The position numbers and the translations under genes are program-made. The notes beneath the pieces are model-generated. The model was not told the origin of the DNA, searched no databases, and was given only the letters and a program-made list of their open reading frames with translations. DNA of 64,000 bases from Paenibacillus luteus (GTDB lineage: Bacteria; Bacillota; Bacilli; Paenibacillales; Paenibacillaceae), in NCBI RefSeq assembly GCF_006542765.1, contig NZ_SKCD01000033.1, positions 372,001 through 436,000 of the forward strand, written 5' to 3'. Each line of letters starts with the position of its first letter. Position 1 is the first letter of the stretch. This document shows, one piece after another, positions 26,614-36,614 of the stretch.

Positions 26614-28251
26614 GTGAGGATGCTGCGTGCTCTGATTGTGGACGATGAATTCGAAATCCGCGAAGGTTTGCGTAACCGCTTTCCTTGGGAAAGTTATGGA
26701 ATTAATGAGGTGCTTGTGGCCGATGATGGGGATACGGCGCTTATGCTGGCGCTTGATATGCGGCCCGATCTGATTGTCACGGATATTAAAATGAACCGGA
26801 TGTCAGGACTCGAATTTTTACGAGGTTTAGTAGCTGTGCAGGATTACAAGCCGGAGGCCATCGTTGTCAGTGGTTATGATGATTTTGAACTGGTCAAGCA
26901 AGCGATGCAAATCGGTGTGCTGGATTATATTTTGAAGCCGATCAACCTGGATGAGCTTGATCAAATCGTCCGTAAGATGACGGATAATATTCACAAGAAG
27001 CGAATGGATCAGCACAATGAGCAACAGCTGCTTAACCAGGTGAAGTTCGCTATTCCAAAAATGCGAGAGGAACTGCTTCGGGAGATCGTGGAGCAGGAGT
27101 ATGATCCGTCCCGGATAGCCAGAAGGCGCCATCGCTTGCAGACGCTGGATTTGGAGTGGATGGACTGTCAGCCGATGACGCTGGTTGTCGTGGAAGCCGA
27201 TGATTTGAAGGCTATTGAGAACAAGCATACGAATGAAAAGGATTTGGTGCTGTTCGGCATTGGCAATGTCGTGAGCCAGACGCTGGAGGAGGAGTATCCG
27301 CATCCTTTCGCGCTGTGCATGGATAGCTGCTGCCGCTGGATCGTTATTTTCAGCTGCACCCGGCCGGAGCATGCGGAGCTGAGCCGCAGCATGGCACAGC
27401 TGTGCATTCAGCGCATTAATGATTTTGTTAAGGTGAAGGCAAGCGCCGGCATGCGCACGACACCGTGCACATTCGAGCATCTACATGAAATGTTCTCGGA
27501 AGCTACGACCGTTCTGGAACAGAAGGCAGTTTATGGCGGCAACCGTTTATTTACGGAGCAAGGACTATTCTATGAAGGGGACGGGGCGGAGTTGTCGCTT
27601 AGCGAGCCCGAGGAGGTGCTGGATCTCGTTAAATATGGAACGGACGAAGAGATTACCGCTGCGATGGACAGGTTTGTGGAAATGGTACAGGGCTGGCGCA
27701 TGAGCCAGCTGCGGGACATTCAGCAAAAAATATTCGAATGGCTGTTCGAAGTATTTCGAAGGGCCGCGGCTGCGGGCATTCCGAACAAGCACTGGGGCAA
27801 CAACCCAATTGCGGTATGGGAACAGTTGGAACAATACGATACGCTGCAATCGCTGCGCGTCCAGACGGAAATATTTCTTCATGCGATAGCTGCCGATTTC
27901 CGCAAATTATCTGCATCGCCAAGTCAAATCGTATCGGAAGCAGAGAAAATATTGCATCGTGATTATGCAGAAAGTTTGACGCTTCAGAGTGTAGCGATGG
28001 CGGTGCATGTTACGCCCGTATGGCTGAGCAAGCTGTTTAAGAAAGAGAAGCGCAAAACCTTTTTGGAATATTTGACGGAAATTCGCATCGAGAAAGCCAA
28101 GGAAATGCTGGGGGACATTAAATACAAGGTATATCAGATTTCATTTCAAGTGGGCTACAAGGACCCCGTCCATTTCTCGAAGCTATTTAAGAAGCAAGTA
28201 GGCTGCACGCCGAAGGAATACCGCAGGCAAAGAGGCATCGCGGAGGAGTAA
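26614..28251 (+). CDS. YesN-type response regulator with AraC DNA-binding domain
   Basis: The 545-residue protein has a receiver domain with Asp57 (LIVTDIKMNRMSG), the Lys of YILKPI, a long middle part and a C-terminal AraC domain (LQSVAMAVHVTPVWLSKLFKK, then VGYKDPVHFSKLFKK). GAGGGGAAG sets the start at GTG 26614; an ATG two codons on is an alternative. No kinase gene touches it. The nearest unpaired YesM kinase is at 31372, on the other side of the minus-strand GH38 gene, and is the likely partner. Targets would be the GH38, importer and GH99-like genes of this locus (inference). Confidence 0.9.
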   Translation: MRMLRALIVDDEFEIREGLRNRFPWESYGINEVLVADDGDTALMLALDMRPDLIVTDIKMNRMSGLEFLRGLVAVQDYKPEAIVVSGYDDFELVKQAMQIGVLDYILKPINLDELDQIVRKMTDNIHKKRMDQHNEQQLLNQVKFAIPKMREELLREIVEQEYDPSRIARRRHRLQTLDLEWMDCQPMTLVVVEADDLKAIENKHTNEKDLVLFGIGNVVSQTLEEEYPHPFALCMDSCCRWIVIFSCTRPEHAELSRSMAQLCIQRINDFVKVKASAGMRTTPCTFEHLHEMFSEATTVLEQKAVYGGNRLFTEQGLFYEGDGAELSLSEPEEVLDLVKYGTDEEITAAMDRFVEMVQGWRMSQLRDIQQKIFEWLFEVFRRAAAAGIPNKHWGNNPIAVWEQLEQYDTLQSLRVQTEIFLHAIAADFRKLSASPSQIVSEAEKILHRDYAESLTLQSVAMAVHVTPVWLSKLFKKEKRKTFLEYLTEIRIEKAKEMLGDIKYKVYQISFQVGYKDPVHFSKLFKKQVGCTPKEYRRQRGIAEE

Positions 28252-28296
28252 GAGCTAACAAGGCATAACCGACATACGAACTTCCCTCTGCACAGG

Positions 28297-28350
28297 AAGA
28301 GGCAGTCTCCAAGGTGATTATTGAACCCCCTTTGGCAGCTGCCTCTTTTT
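28297..28350 (+). terminator. Terminator after the response regulator gene
   Basis: AAGAGGCAG pairs with CTGCCTCTT across a long loop of about 33 bases, followed by a T run. It sits between the convergent regulator and GH38 genes. Confidence 0.65.
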
Positions 28351-28388
28351 CGCTAAATATGGAAAATGAATTTCAATTGTGGTTCACG

Positions 28389-31115
28389 TCAGCCAGATAA
28401 TCCGACGGTTACAATTTTGCAGCCTTCTACCTGCAGCGTATGTTTGATTGGTTCGGAGCCTTCATCCTCCATGATATTGCTTACATACGTTTTGGAGGCG
28501 GTGTCTGGGTGAATGGCTAGGCTGGTTCCCGTAGCAGCGAGATTGTACCAGCGGGCCATCCGGTCGCCCCGTTCCTCATTGATCTTTAAGCTGGAGAACG
28601 CAAGCTGGTCGCCGCTCCATTTCAGGAATTCCTTTGTAAGAGGGAGTTCGCCTTCGTGCAGGCCCGTGCCAACGGTTGTATGCGGAATAGGAAAACGATA
28701 GGCTTCACGGTAGGCATCGAAGCGCTCGGTGGAGCCATCATAAGGAATCAGCATCCATTCGGCCTCGTTGGCGCCGAGGCACTGGGCTTCAGGTGTATGG
28801 AACACGCCCCAATCTCCAAGCTCACCGACAGAGCGAAGCAATGTGACGGCAATGGTGTTTCTGCCATCCTGAAGCACCTCATATTCGTTTAATCCTTTGC
28901 CTGCGACGGTTAAACCTCTTTGCCCGTCGTGGAGGTCGATGAAGGACTGCATATGCTGGCAGTTGCTCGGATTTTCCCATTCCTTGGACGGTACATTTTG
29001 ACGTTCGGCCACTTCAAAGATGGAGTCTGCAAAATGGGAGTCCGCTGCAGTATCCGTTGGGAGCAAGACGCGCACGCGATGATCCTTGGACTGGTTTTCT
29101 ATGCGGGCATGCACATGAACGCCCTTGCCTTCGCGCTCTAGACTGAGGCGAGTAACGATGACCAGCGGTACAAGCGTGTCGGATCTGCCGGCTTTCCGCT
29201 GCCGGAATTCCAGCATCGTCCTAACTTCCTCGGCGAGCAGCTCATCGGCGCTTTCGGGAATCATAAGGCGATGAACGATTTCAATGGCAGCGCGGTAAGG
29301 TGTATCCTCAAGGATGCGAATGTCCGCGCGTGATCCTGAAGTGGTTAATGCGGCGTCCTCGACAGGCTGTTTGAAAATATATTCATTTCCAATATCGCCG
29401 ACGTTTTCGTAATGCCCGAGATTGGCGAAGAGCTGGTTGCTTCTTTTATCATATAGCGCATAGCTTCCGTCCTCGGCCACCGTTAGCTTGAGATATCGGT
29501 TCTCCATCGTATGATGGGCGGTCAGCAAGGAAGCTGCGCTTGCAGACGGCGCATGCTCTTCCACCTTACTTGGAATCCACGCGAAGCTGCCATAGCCCAT
29601 GGCAGGCAGGAGTCCGGTTTCGAAGGTCAACTGAATAACGCGCGCCATGTAAGGCTGACGGAACCTGTCATTAGGGAGCTCATAGCCGAAGCGAACGCCA
29701 AGATCCTTGGCGGTGCAGTCAAGCCTCACTCCTTCTGCATTGGCCAAATAACCATGCGCATGCGTCCGATCCTGAACCAGTCCGGCGATGGCTACCGGAT
29801 CTTCGCTTTGATCGAAGAAGCGATGCGACCATTCGACTTCAACGGAAATGACCGAAGAACCCTCATAGCCGCTCGTATTGAAGACGATGAAGGGAGCAGC
29901 TGTCTCGCTAAGGGAAGAGAAGCTGCTGGTATTGACTTTGGCGCTTATGAATTTGGCGCTTTCCGAAGTTAGCGCCTTGCCGACCTCCATGCTCTTGGCA
30001 AAACGTGTTTTCATTTCCTGGTACACCTCGTCGACGCTGCAGCCGCAAATGCTGTCATGGGGGTGATTTTGCATAAGCGTTTTCCAAGCATACTGCATAA
30101 GGCCATGCGGGTAAGGCTTGCCCAATTGATGAGCGAGCGTCGAGATCGGCTCGGCCACCTTCTCCAGCAGCGTTTGGTTCTGCTGGTTCAGCTGCTTGAT
30201 ATAGACGCGGGCAGAAGCGGTATTGACGAGCGAGTACCATCCGTCGGTTTGTTGGCCGCGCAGCTCTCCCTTTGTATGGCTAAGCCTCGAAGATTGCTCT
30301 GCCTGCAGGGCGGATACGTAATCATCAAAGTTGGAATGAACGAACTCATAATCGGGATATAGCTCCCGCGCAACGCGAACCGCTTCGGACAGATTCGTCT
30401 GAATGGGCTGGTGATCGCAGCCGTTCATGAGCAGAAGCTGCGAGGTGGAGGCGTATTGTTCTACCCTTGCCAGCCGGTGGTCCCAGTATGCCTTCGCTTT
30501 CCCGGGATCAACCGGAATTTCCATCCCGTTGTTGTACCAGTTGGCGAACAGGATGCCGAGAACGCTCGAGCCGTCCGGCGCTTCCCAAATGAGCTCGGAG
30601 TAGGGCGATTCAAGGCCAGAGGAATCCTCCACCCGGTTGTTAAATCCGGTTGCCTTCACGCCTCTTCCGAATACGGCGGTATCAATGCCCGCTTGCCTGA
30701 GCAGCTGCGCGGCCTGGCCCATATTGCCGAAGGAGTCCGGGAAATAGCCAAGCTTTGAGATCGGCCCGAATTTCTTGGCATCCCGATGCCCGATTTGCAA
30801 ATTTCGGACATTAGCCTCGCTGCTAGTCAGAAATTCGTCCTGCAAAATATACCAAGGTCCCAAAGAGAGCTTGCCTTCATCGCATAGCCGCTGAATTTGG
30901 TCGCGCTTCTCCGGGTAAACCTGCAAATAATCGTCCAAAATAATCGTTTGTCCATCGAGATAAAAGCTTCGGAAATCCGGATCGGCTTCGAACGTAGCAA
31001 GCAGCGTGTCCATCGTTTCGATTAGCTTAACATGGTGGGCTTCGTAAGGCATATACCATTCTCTATCCCAATGGGTGTGGGAAATGACATGTACCACCCG
31101 TTTCGATGCAGTCAT
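28389..31115 (-). CDS. GH38 alpha-mannosidase
   Basis: The 908-residue protein is a family 38 glycosidase. It begins with VVHVISHTHWDREWY, whose His and Asp bind the catalytic zinc. The segment LGYFPDSFGNMGQ near residue 125 carries the nucleophile Asp, and LLMNGCDHQP near residue 230 a further zinc ligand. No signal peptide is present, so it is cytoplasmic. Bacterial members such as MngB act on alpha-mannosides, including 2-O-mannosylglycerate and manno-oligosaccharides. AAGAGGAA precedes the start. It lies inside a locus with an importer and a secreted GH99/GH71-like enzyme, which supports a role in mannan fragment breakdown. Confidence 0.92.
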   Translation of the reverse strand: MTASKRVVHVISHTHWDREWYMPYEAHHVKLIETMDTLLATFEADPDFRSFYLDGQTIILDDYLQVYPEKRDQIQRLCDEGKLSLGPWYILQDEFLTSSEANVRNLQIGHRDAKKFGPISKLGYFPDSFGNMGQAAQLLRQAGIDTAVFGRGVKATGFNNRVEDSSGLESPYSELIWEAPDGSSVLGILFANWYNNGMEIPVDPGKAKAYWDHRLARVEQYASTSQLLLMNGCDHQPIQTNLSEAVRVARELYPDYEFVHSNFDDYVSALQAEQSSRLSHTKGELRGQQTDGWYSLVNTASARVYIKQLNQQNQTLLEKVAEPISTLAHQLGKPYPHGLMQYAWKTLMQNHPHDSICGCSVDEVYQEMKTRFAKSMEVGKALTSESAKFISAKVNTSSFSSLSETAAPFIVFNTSGYEGSSVISVEVEWSHRFFDQSEDPVAIAGLVQDRTHAHGYLANAEGVRLDCTAKDLGVRFGYELPNDRFRQPYMARVIQLTFETGLLPAMGYGSFAWIPSKVEEHAPSASAASLLTAHHTMENRYLKLTVAEDGSYALYDKRSNQLFANLGHYENVGDIGNEYIFKQPVEDAALTTSGSRADIRILEDTPYRAAIEIVHRLMIPESADELLAEEVRTMLEFRQRKAGRSDTLVPLVIVTRLSLEREGKGVHVHARIENQSKDHRVRVLLPTDTAADSHFADSIFEVAERQNVPSKEWENPSNCQHMQSFIDLHDGQRGLTVAGKGLNEYEVLQDGRNTIAVTLLRSVGELGDWGVFHTPEAQCLGANEAEWMLIPYDGSTERFDAYREAYRFPIPHTTVGTGLHEGELPLTKEFLKWSGDQLAFSSLKINEERGDRMARWYNLAATGTSLAIHPDTASKTYVSNIMEDEGSEPIKHTLQVEGCKIVTVGLSG

Positions 31116-31284
31116 CGTGGTTCCTCTTTTCCTTGATAAGGTTTAGGTATTACGAGACTAGTTTATGGAATCTGCATCCTTCTCGCAATGAGAGAAAGAT
31201 AAACTTTAAGGGGAATTATTGTCCCATTGCAGCGGAGAAAGCCAAACCCGTAGCAATGCTAAAGCTATGACTTGGAAATACCTA

Positions 31285-31314
31285 TTGCAAGATGGAGGGA
31301 TACAGCGTTAAAAT
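31285..31314 (+). promoter_or_regulatory. Candidate sigma-A promoter for the kinase gene
   Basis: TTGCAA and TAAAAT are 18 bases apart, about 57 bases before the kinase start. The spacer between the divergent GH38 and kinase genes (31116-31371) must hold promoters for both; I found no clear one for GH38. Confidence 0.35.
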
Positions 31315-31371
31315 CGAGGACAAGATTACTTTGCGGAGAGACTGTCCTAGTGGAGGGAAGGTGCATTTACG

Positions 31372-33177
31372 ATGAATAAAGTATCCCTGCGGCTCGCCTC
31401 ATCCTTCCGCAACCGGATGATTCTCATTTTTTTTATGATTATTATCGTTCCGTTTCTGTTGTTCGCCTATTACGCTCATATCAAATCGATTGAAGGCATT
31501 TCGAATACGAATACGAAGATGTCCATGAGCTATCTGCTCCAAGCGAGAAAAAACTTTGAGATTTACTTGAACAAGCTGAATGAATCGGTGAATGAGGTCA
31601 TCGGAAACAAGAGCCTTCAGGATTTGCTCGCGAAGGAGCCTTTGGACCGGGCAGAAGAGGAAGCGTTTACAGTGAATTTGCTGACGGTGCTTTACCACGC
31701 TACGCCGGTTATTGATGCTTTCCGGGTGAAGGTGTATCCCATCAAACCGACGAACTACCCTTCCTATATGAGAACGATTGACGAATCGGTCCGCATTGGT
31801 GACCAATATTGGTTTCAGCGCTCCAAATCGACAGTCAGTCCCAATTGGTACCTGACGATGCCGCAGCATGGGAAATACGGGAAGCCGCTGCTCTCCTATG
31901 TTAAACGGTTCTCGGGGATTTACGATCAGAAGCTTCGGGGAATTATTGCTACGGATTTGTCGGAGGATTATTTGCGCCGGTATTTCTCGCCGTCCGACCA
32001 GTTGAAGGATCAGAAGATGCTGCTGGTAGGCGATAAAGGCATCGTACATTATGATTCGTCTATGAATGAGTGGACGGGAGATCCTTTTCCGTCGGCGTCA
32101 TTTATTTCTTATATGAAGACCGGCGAGGACGGAGCCAAATCGATCACGGTTAATGGAGAAACCTATTTAGCGACCTACGTGAAGATGGCGACGTACCCTT
32201 GGACCATTGTAAGCCTGACTCCTCTTCACGAGCTGACGGGCACGATCGACGAGATTAACCGGGTGATGTTTATTTTTCTGATTATTTATCTTGTTTGCTC
32301 CATCAGCGTTGTGATGTATATTACCGTGTATTACACACAGCCGATCGCACATCTGGTGCGGTTAATGAGAAGATTGGAGGCTGACAATCTGCATTATTTG
32401 CTTCCTTCGTCCTCGCGCAAGGATGAGGTGGGATGGCTTTATCGAGGGGTAAGCAGTCTGGTGCTGCGCATTGAAGGGCTGGTGAAGGAAGCCGCGCGCT
32501 CGGAACGAAACAAAAAAGCGCTGGAGTTCCAGGTGCTAAGCCACCAGATTAATCCGCATTTTCTGTATAATACGCTGGAGTCGATCCGGTGGAAGGCGGA
32601 AAACCATGGCCGCAGCGATATAAGCGAGATGGTATCCGCACTGGGGAATCTGCTGAGATTAAGCCTCAATCAAGGCAAGGAAATTACGACGCTGCGCAGG
32701 GAAATCGAGCAGGTTAAGGCTTATGTGTCTATTGAGCAGGCGAGAATGGGCCAGGTCGTCCGTATTTTATATTCCTGTGAGGAAGATGCACTGGATATGC
32801 CATTTCTGCGACTTCTGCTGCAGCCGCTGGTGGAGAACGCCATTCAGCACAGCGTGCGGGACAATTTTGACAAGGGGAAAATCATGATCACGGCAAGAAA
32901 AGAAGAGGATGATCTTGTTATTGTGCTTGCTGATAATGGGAAAGGCATCCCGAATGCGGTTCTGGAGCAGCTGGAGAAGCAGGAAGAGCCGAGCGAGAAG
33001 GTTTCCCATGCGCGAAGAGGCGTCGGGCTTCGGAATGTGAATGACCGGCTCAAGCTTTATTTTGGGGAAGCCTATAAGCTCAAGATTGAAACTGGACCGG
33101 AAAACGGTACAAAAATTACGCTGAGGCATCCTATCCTGAAGGAAGGGCAGGATCTGGATTCGATTGGCAATGGGTGA
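31372..33177 (+). CDS. YesM-type sensor histidine kinase
   Basis: The 601-residue kinase has a membrane helix near residues 15-37, an extracellular sensor region of the double-Cache kind to about residue 295 (VSPNWYLTMPQHGKYGKPL is typical), a second helix and a HAMP linker. The LytS/YesM kinase domain has His396 (QINPHFLYNTLE) and the ATPase domain has VENAIQHSV, DNGKGIPN and GVGLRNVNDRL. GGAGGGAAGG precedes the ATG. No regulator gene follows; instead a solute-binding lipoprotein gene starts 27 bases later. The best partner regulator is at 26614. Confidence 0.92.
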   Translation: MNKVSLRLASSFRNRMILIFFMIIIVPFLLFAYYAHIKSIEGISNTNTKMSMSYLLQARKNFEIYLNKLNESVNEVIGNKSLQDLLAKEPLDRAEEEAFTVNLLTVLYHATPVIDAFRVKVYPIKPTNYPSYMRTIDESVRIGDQYWFQRSKSTVSPNWYLTMPQHGKYGKPLLSYVKRFSGIYDQKLRGIIATDLSEDYLRRYFSPSDQLKDQKMLLVGDKGIVHYDSSMNEWTGDPFPSASFISYMKTGEDGAKSITVNGETYLATYVKMATYPWTIVSLTPLHELTGTIDEINRVMFIFLIIYLVCSISVVMYITVYYTQPIAHLVRLMRRLEADNLHYLLPSSSRKDEVGWLYRGVSSLVLRIEGLVKEAARSERNKKALEFQVLSHQINPHFLYNTLESIRWKAENHGRSDISEMVSALGNLLRLSLNQGKEITTLRREIEQVKAYVSIEQARMGQVVRILYSCEEDALDMPFLRLLLQPLVENAIQHSVRDNFDKGKIMITARKEEDDLVIVLADNGKGIPNAVLEQLEKQEEPSEKVSHARRGVGLRNVNDRLKLYFGEAYKLKIETGPENGTKITLRHPILKEGQDLDSIGNG

Positions 33178-33204
33178 AGTTCGAGTATTGAAGGAGGAAT
33201 TACC

Positions 33205-34551
33205 TTGATAAACAAACGTACCAATACATTTGTTATAAGTATACTCCTGATGCTGATGCTCGTTCCCACCGCGTGTACGTATCAGGGAATGGGGAAGAAG
33301 GAAGTGGAGCCCGCTCAGAATAATCCCGCTTTAGGCAAAGCCCCCGTTACCCTTAGGCTGCTGACCTGGGCAGATGTGAGATATCAGGAATTGTATGACA
33401 AATTCCATGAACGGTATCCTTGGATAACGATTGAACCGATTCTCATTGAGGGCGGGGATGATGGGATTATGGATAAAATCGTTGCACTGGAGGCTGCCGG
33501 AACGCCAGCGGATTTGACGTGGGTCGTTGGAGATCTGCTGCGGTACGAGCAAGCAGGGATGCTTGAAAATTTGAAGCCCTACATGGATAAGGACAAGTCC
33601 TTTCAGGAGAAGGTGCTGCCTGACGGCTTCTTCGATACGATGGCCTTTAATGGCCGCCGGCTGGCCGTCCCGTTCGTTGACGTGCCGATGTGGATTGTCG
33701 TGAATAAGGATTTGCTGGCGAAGCATGGCGTAGACATGCCGACAAATAGCTGGACGTTCGATGATTTTCGCACGATCGCCGAGCAGGTAACCGATCCCTC
33801 TGCAGGCGAGTATGGCCTGACGACAAGCAGCGATTTTATTATGAGGCTGCTGCCTATGAAGGCCGCCGCAGATGGGCACTCGGCCAATCTGGCGTACCTG
33901 AACGAGAGACTGACGCAGAGCGTGCTTGCTTCACCCAATGTGATGGGAGATGTGCGCTGGCTGTCGGAATTCGTCTCGAAGGACGGCTCCATGCTGTCTT
34001 GGGCCGATTCAGCGAAGCAGGGAGATGTCGTAAAGCAATTCATTAACGGCAAAACAGCCTTTGAGGTCGGCGGAGACTGGCTGCTGCCGAGCCTGCAGAG
34101 GGAAGCGAAGTTCGAGTGGGATGTTCTCCCGTTTCCGCGAGGCAAGGCAGGCCAATATTCCTTCCACATCTATGGACCGCTTGCCTTATTGAGCGGCTCG
34201 CAGCATAAGGAAGAGGCTTACAAGTGGATCAGCTTCCAATTTGAAATAGAAGCGCAGAAATGGAAAATTGAGAATGGCGCCAATGCGTCTGTCATTGACC
34301 CGGAGCTGACCGCCTATATTGATCAAGTGCCGTTATGGCAGGGAAAGAATATAGAGGCCGTCAAAATGACGAAGGACAACGGGCTTGTATTGCCAGGCGC
34401 GACGATACCAGGCTTCTCCGAATACGACTGGGTCAACGTCATTAATGACATTGTGTTTCAAGGTGATGACCTGAACCGCATTATTGCGAGTACGGAAGCT
34501 TGGAACAAAAAAACGCTAGAATTGCGGGAGAAATGGAAGCGCAAGCGATAA
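33205..34551 (+). CDS. Solute-binding lipoprotein linked to a sensor kinase gene
   Basis: The 448-residue protein has a signal peptide ending in the lipobox VPTAC (Cys24) and a family 1 binding-protein fold (LRLLTWADVRYQELYDKFHERYP near residue 55; NGKTAFEVGGDWLLPSL near 285). The start is a TTG at 33205 behind GAAGGAGG. It shares a transcript with the kinase just upstream and is cut off from the permeases by a terminator at 34561, and those permeases have their own binding protein at 36615. This suggests it presents sugar to the kinase rather than, or as well as, the importer (inference; XylFII-LytS in Clostridium is a known parallel). Confidence 0.85.
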   Translation: MINKRTNTFVISILLMLMLVPTACTYQGMGKKEVEPAQNNPALGKAPVTLRLLTWADVRYQELYDKFHERYPWITIEPILIEGGDDGIMDKIVALEAAGTPADLTWVVGDLLRYEQAGMLENLKPYMDKDKSFQEKVLPDGFFDTMAFNGRRLAVPFVDVPMWIVVNKDLLAKHGVDMPTNSWTFDDFRTIAEQVTDPSAGEYGLTTSSDFIMRLLPMKAAADGHSANLAYLNERLTQSVLASPNVMGDVRWLSEFVSKDGSMLSWADSAKQGDVVKQFINGKTAFEVGGDWLLPSLQREAKFEWDVLPFPRGKAGQYSFHIYGPLALLSGSQHKEEAYKWISFQFEIEAQKWKIENGANASVIDPELTAYIDQVPLWQGKNIEAVKMTKDNGLVLPGATIPGFSEYDWVNVINDIVFQGDDLNRIIASTEAWNKKTLELREKWKRKR

Positions 34552-34560
34552 ACGAAGGAG

Positions 34561-34588
34561 GCCGTCCGCGCAAGGACGGCTTTTTTTT
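34561..34588 (+). terminator. Rho-independent terminator after the kinase/binding-protein pair
   Basis: GCCGTCC pairs with GGACGGC around a six-base loop, followed by eight T. Confidence 0.9.
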
Positions 34589-34711
34589 GCGGAAAAGGAT
34601 GAATGAATAGAGGAGGATAAAACAAAACAACAAAGGATAAGAATGGCTCATAGTAAGCCTGTAGGGGCTCCATTAGAATAAAAGTATCACATTTGGGAAA
34701 GGGAAATCGAT

Positions 34712-35638
34712 ATGAAATCTAATGGAGTCATTCGGGAATTACTTAGAAATCGCACCCTGCTGCTTATGTTCCTGCCTGTGGCGACGCTCCTCTTTCTCTT
34801 TAATTATTTGCCGCTCGCCGGCCTTGTCATTGCCTTTAAGGATTTTGACTTCGCCAAAGGCATCTTTGGAAGCGATTGGATGGATCCACTGCTGAACAAC
34901 TTTGACTATTTGTTCTCCTCCTCCACCGCATTCCGGGCCATGAGGAACACGATCCTGCTGAATGCACTGTTTATTACGGTAGGGCTATTGTTTGAAGTAG
35001 GTTTTGCTTTGCTGCTCAACGAGATCAGGAACAAATATTTCAAGCGAGTCACGCAGTCGCTGACCTTTCTGCCATTCTTCATCTCATGGATCGTTGTAGG
35101 CGTGTTCGCTTACAATCTCATGAATTTCGAAAGCGGAGCAATCAATCGGTTGTTGGAAACGATTGGCATGCAGCCGATCGACTTTTATAGCGAAGCGGGT
35201 TTGTGGCCGCTCATTCTTACGATTGCCGTGCGGTGGAAGGTGACGGGATATGGCACGATCATTTATCTGGCTGCCCTAACGTCCATCGATAATTCGTATT
35301 ACGAGGCAGCATCCATTGACGGGGCCACCAGATGGCAGCAGATCCGGTATATCAGCATTCCGATGCTGCGGCCAACCATTATTATTTTGACCTTGCTTGC
35401 TGTCGGACGAATCATGAATGCGGATTTCGGCATGTTTTACGCCATGGTTGGCGATGCCTCTCTCTTGTTCCCAACGACTGACGTTATTGATACCTTCGTT
35501 TATCGCAGCTTGCGCAAGTCGGGAGATATCGGCATGGCATCTGCGGCGGGCTTCCTGCAATCGATCATTGCCTTCGTGCTTATTATCGGAAGCAACTATG
35601 CAGCTCGCAAAATAGACAAGGACTCTGCGATTTTCTAA
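34712..35638 (+). CDS. ABC sugar transporter permease, LplB type
   Basis: The 308-residue membrane protein has about six hydrophobic segments and an EAA loop (YEAASIDGATRWQQI near residue 195). FNYLPLAGLVIAFKDF near the N terminus is typical of LplB/YteP-type permeases for complex carbohydrates. The ribosome site is modest (GGGAAAGGGA). Its partner starts 35 bases downstream. As with the other importers here, no ATPase gene is present, so a shared ATPase is expected. Confidence 0.9.
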   Translation: MKSNGVIRELLRNRTLLLMFLPVATLLFLFNYLPLAGLVIAFKDFDFAKGIFGSDWMDPLLNNFDYLFSSSTAFRAMRNTILLNALFITVGLLFEVGFALLLNEIRNKYFKRVTQSLTFLPFFISWIVVGVFAYNLMNFESGAINRLLETIGMQPIDFYSEAGLWPLILTIAVRWKVTGYGTIIYLAALTSIDNSYYEAASIDGATRWQQIRYISIPMLRPTIIILTLLAVGRIMNADFGMFYAMVGDASLLFPTTDVIDTFVYRSLRKSGDIGMASAAGFLQSIIAFVLIIGSNYAARKIDKDSAIF

Positions 35639-35673
35639 CTAACGTCATATCACATCAAGGGAGGACCATCCAT

Positions 35674-36558
35674 ATGGTAGCCAAAAAGTTTTCAATCTCA
35701 CAGTTTATTATTATTGTAGCAATCTCCCTGTTCAGCCTGTCCTGCCTGTTCCCGTTTATTATGGTCATATCAGGCTCGCTCAGCACGGAGAAGGACATTA
35801 TGGATTATGGCTACACGCTTTGGCCAAAAAGCATTACGTTTGATTCCTACCGCATTTTGTTTCTCGGCTCCAACCGCATATTTGACGCTTACGGCGTCAG
35901 CCTGTTCGTGACGGTGGTCGGTACCGTACTGTCCCTGTTCGTCACGAGCATGGGCGCTTATGTCATGGCGAGGCGATCGTTCAAATACCGGAACATCTTG
36001 TCGATCTACGTTATTGTCACGATGCTGTTTAATGGCGGCTTGGTGCCATGGTACATCATTTGCGTTCGTTATTTGGATCTGAAGGATACGCTGTGGGCGC
36101 TTATTCTGCCTATGCTTGCGAATGCTTTCAATATGTTTCTCATTCGCAACTTTATGCTCTCCATACCCGAGGATATGAATGAATCGGCCAAAATGGACGG
36201 CGCCGGCGATTTCAAAATCTTTTATCGCTTGATTATGCCGCTGTCCTTGCCAGTGCTTGCCACCGTAGGGCTGTTCGTGGCCCTGAGCTACTGGAATGAC
36301 TGGTTCCTTGGGCTTATGTTCGTCGATAAGCAGGAGCTTCAACCGCTGCAGCTGCTGCTGCGAACGCTGATCTCGAATGTCGAATTTTTGAAGAGTTCCA
36401 GCAACGCATCAGCCATGCAGCGCATCTCGGCGCAAATTCCATCGGAATCGATCAAGATGGCGCTAACCGTTGTCACGATTGGGCCAATCATATTCTTGTA
36501 TCCGTTCGTTCAGCGTTTTTTCGTAAAAGGCTTGATGGTTGGTGCGGTAAAAGGATGA
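35674..36558 (+). CDS. ABC sugar transporter permease, LplC/YtcP type
   Basis: The 294-residue membrane protein has about six hydrophobic segments, GAYVMARRSFKYRN near residue 95, the EAA loop NESAKMDGAGDFKIF near 170 and the C-terminal FVKGLMVGAVKG. These features mark the second permease of an LplABC-type importer. AAGGGAGG precedes the ATG. It lies between the LplB-type permease and the large binding protein. Confidence 0.9.
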   Translation: MVAKKFSISQFIIIVAISLFSLSCLFPFIMVISGSLSTEKDIMDYGYTLWPKSITFDSYRILFLGSNRIFDAYGVSLFVTVVGTVLSLFVTSMGAYVMARRSFKYRNILSIYVIVTMLFNGGLVPWYIICVRYLDLKDTLWALILPMLANAFNMFLIRNFMLSIPEDMNESAKMDGAGDFKIFYRLIMPLSLPVLATVGLFVALSYWNDWFLGLMFVDKQELQPLQLLLRTLISNVEFLKSSSNASAMQRISAQIPSESIKMALTVVTIGPIIFLYPFVQRFFVKGLMVGAVKG

Positions 36559-36614
36559 CTACCTCGGCTAAAGCCGTGTAGTATATAAATCACATACTAA
36601 GGGGAGAGGTTCAG

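Noticed and set aside
26827-27480. Minus-strand open frame of 217 codons opposite the third response regulator
   Set aside because: Shadow of the regulator gene, rich in His and Leu, with no motif.
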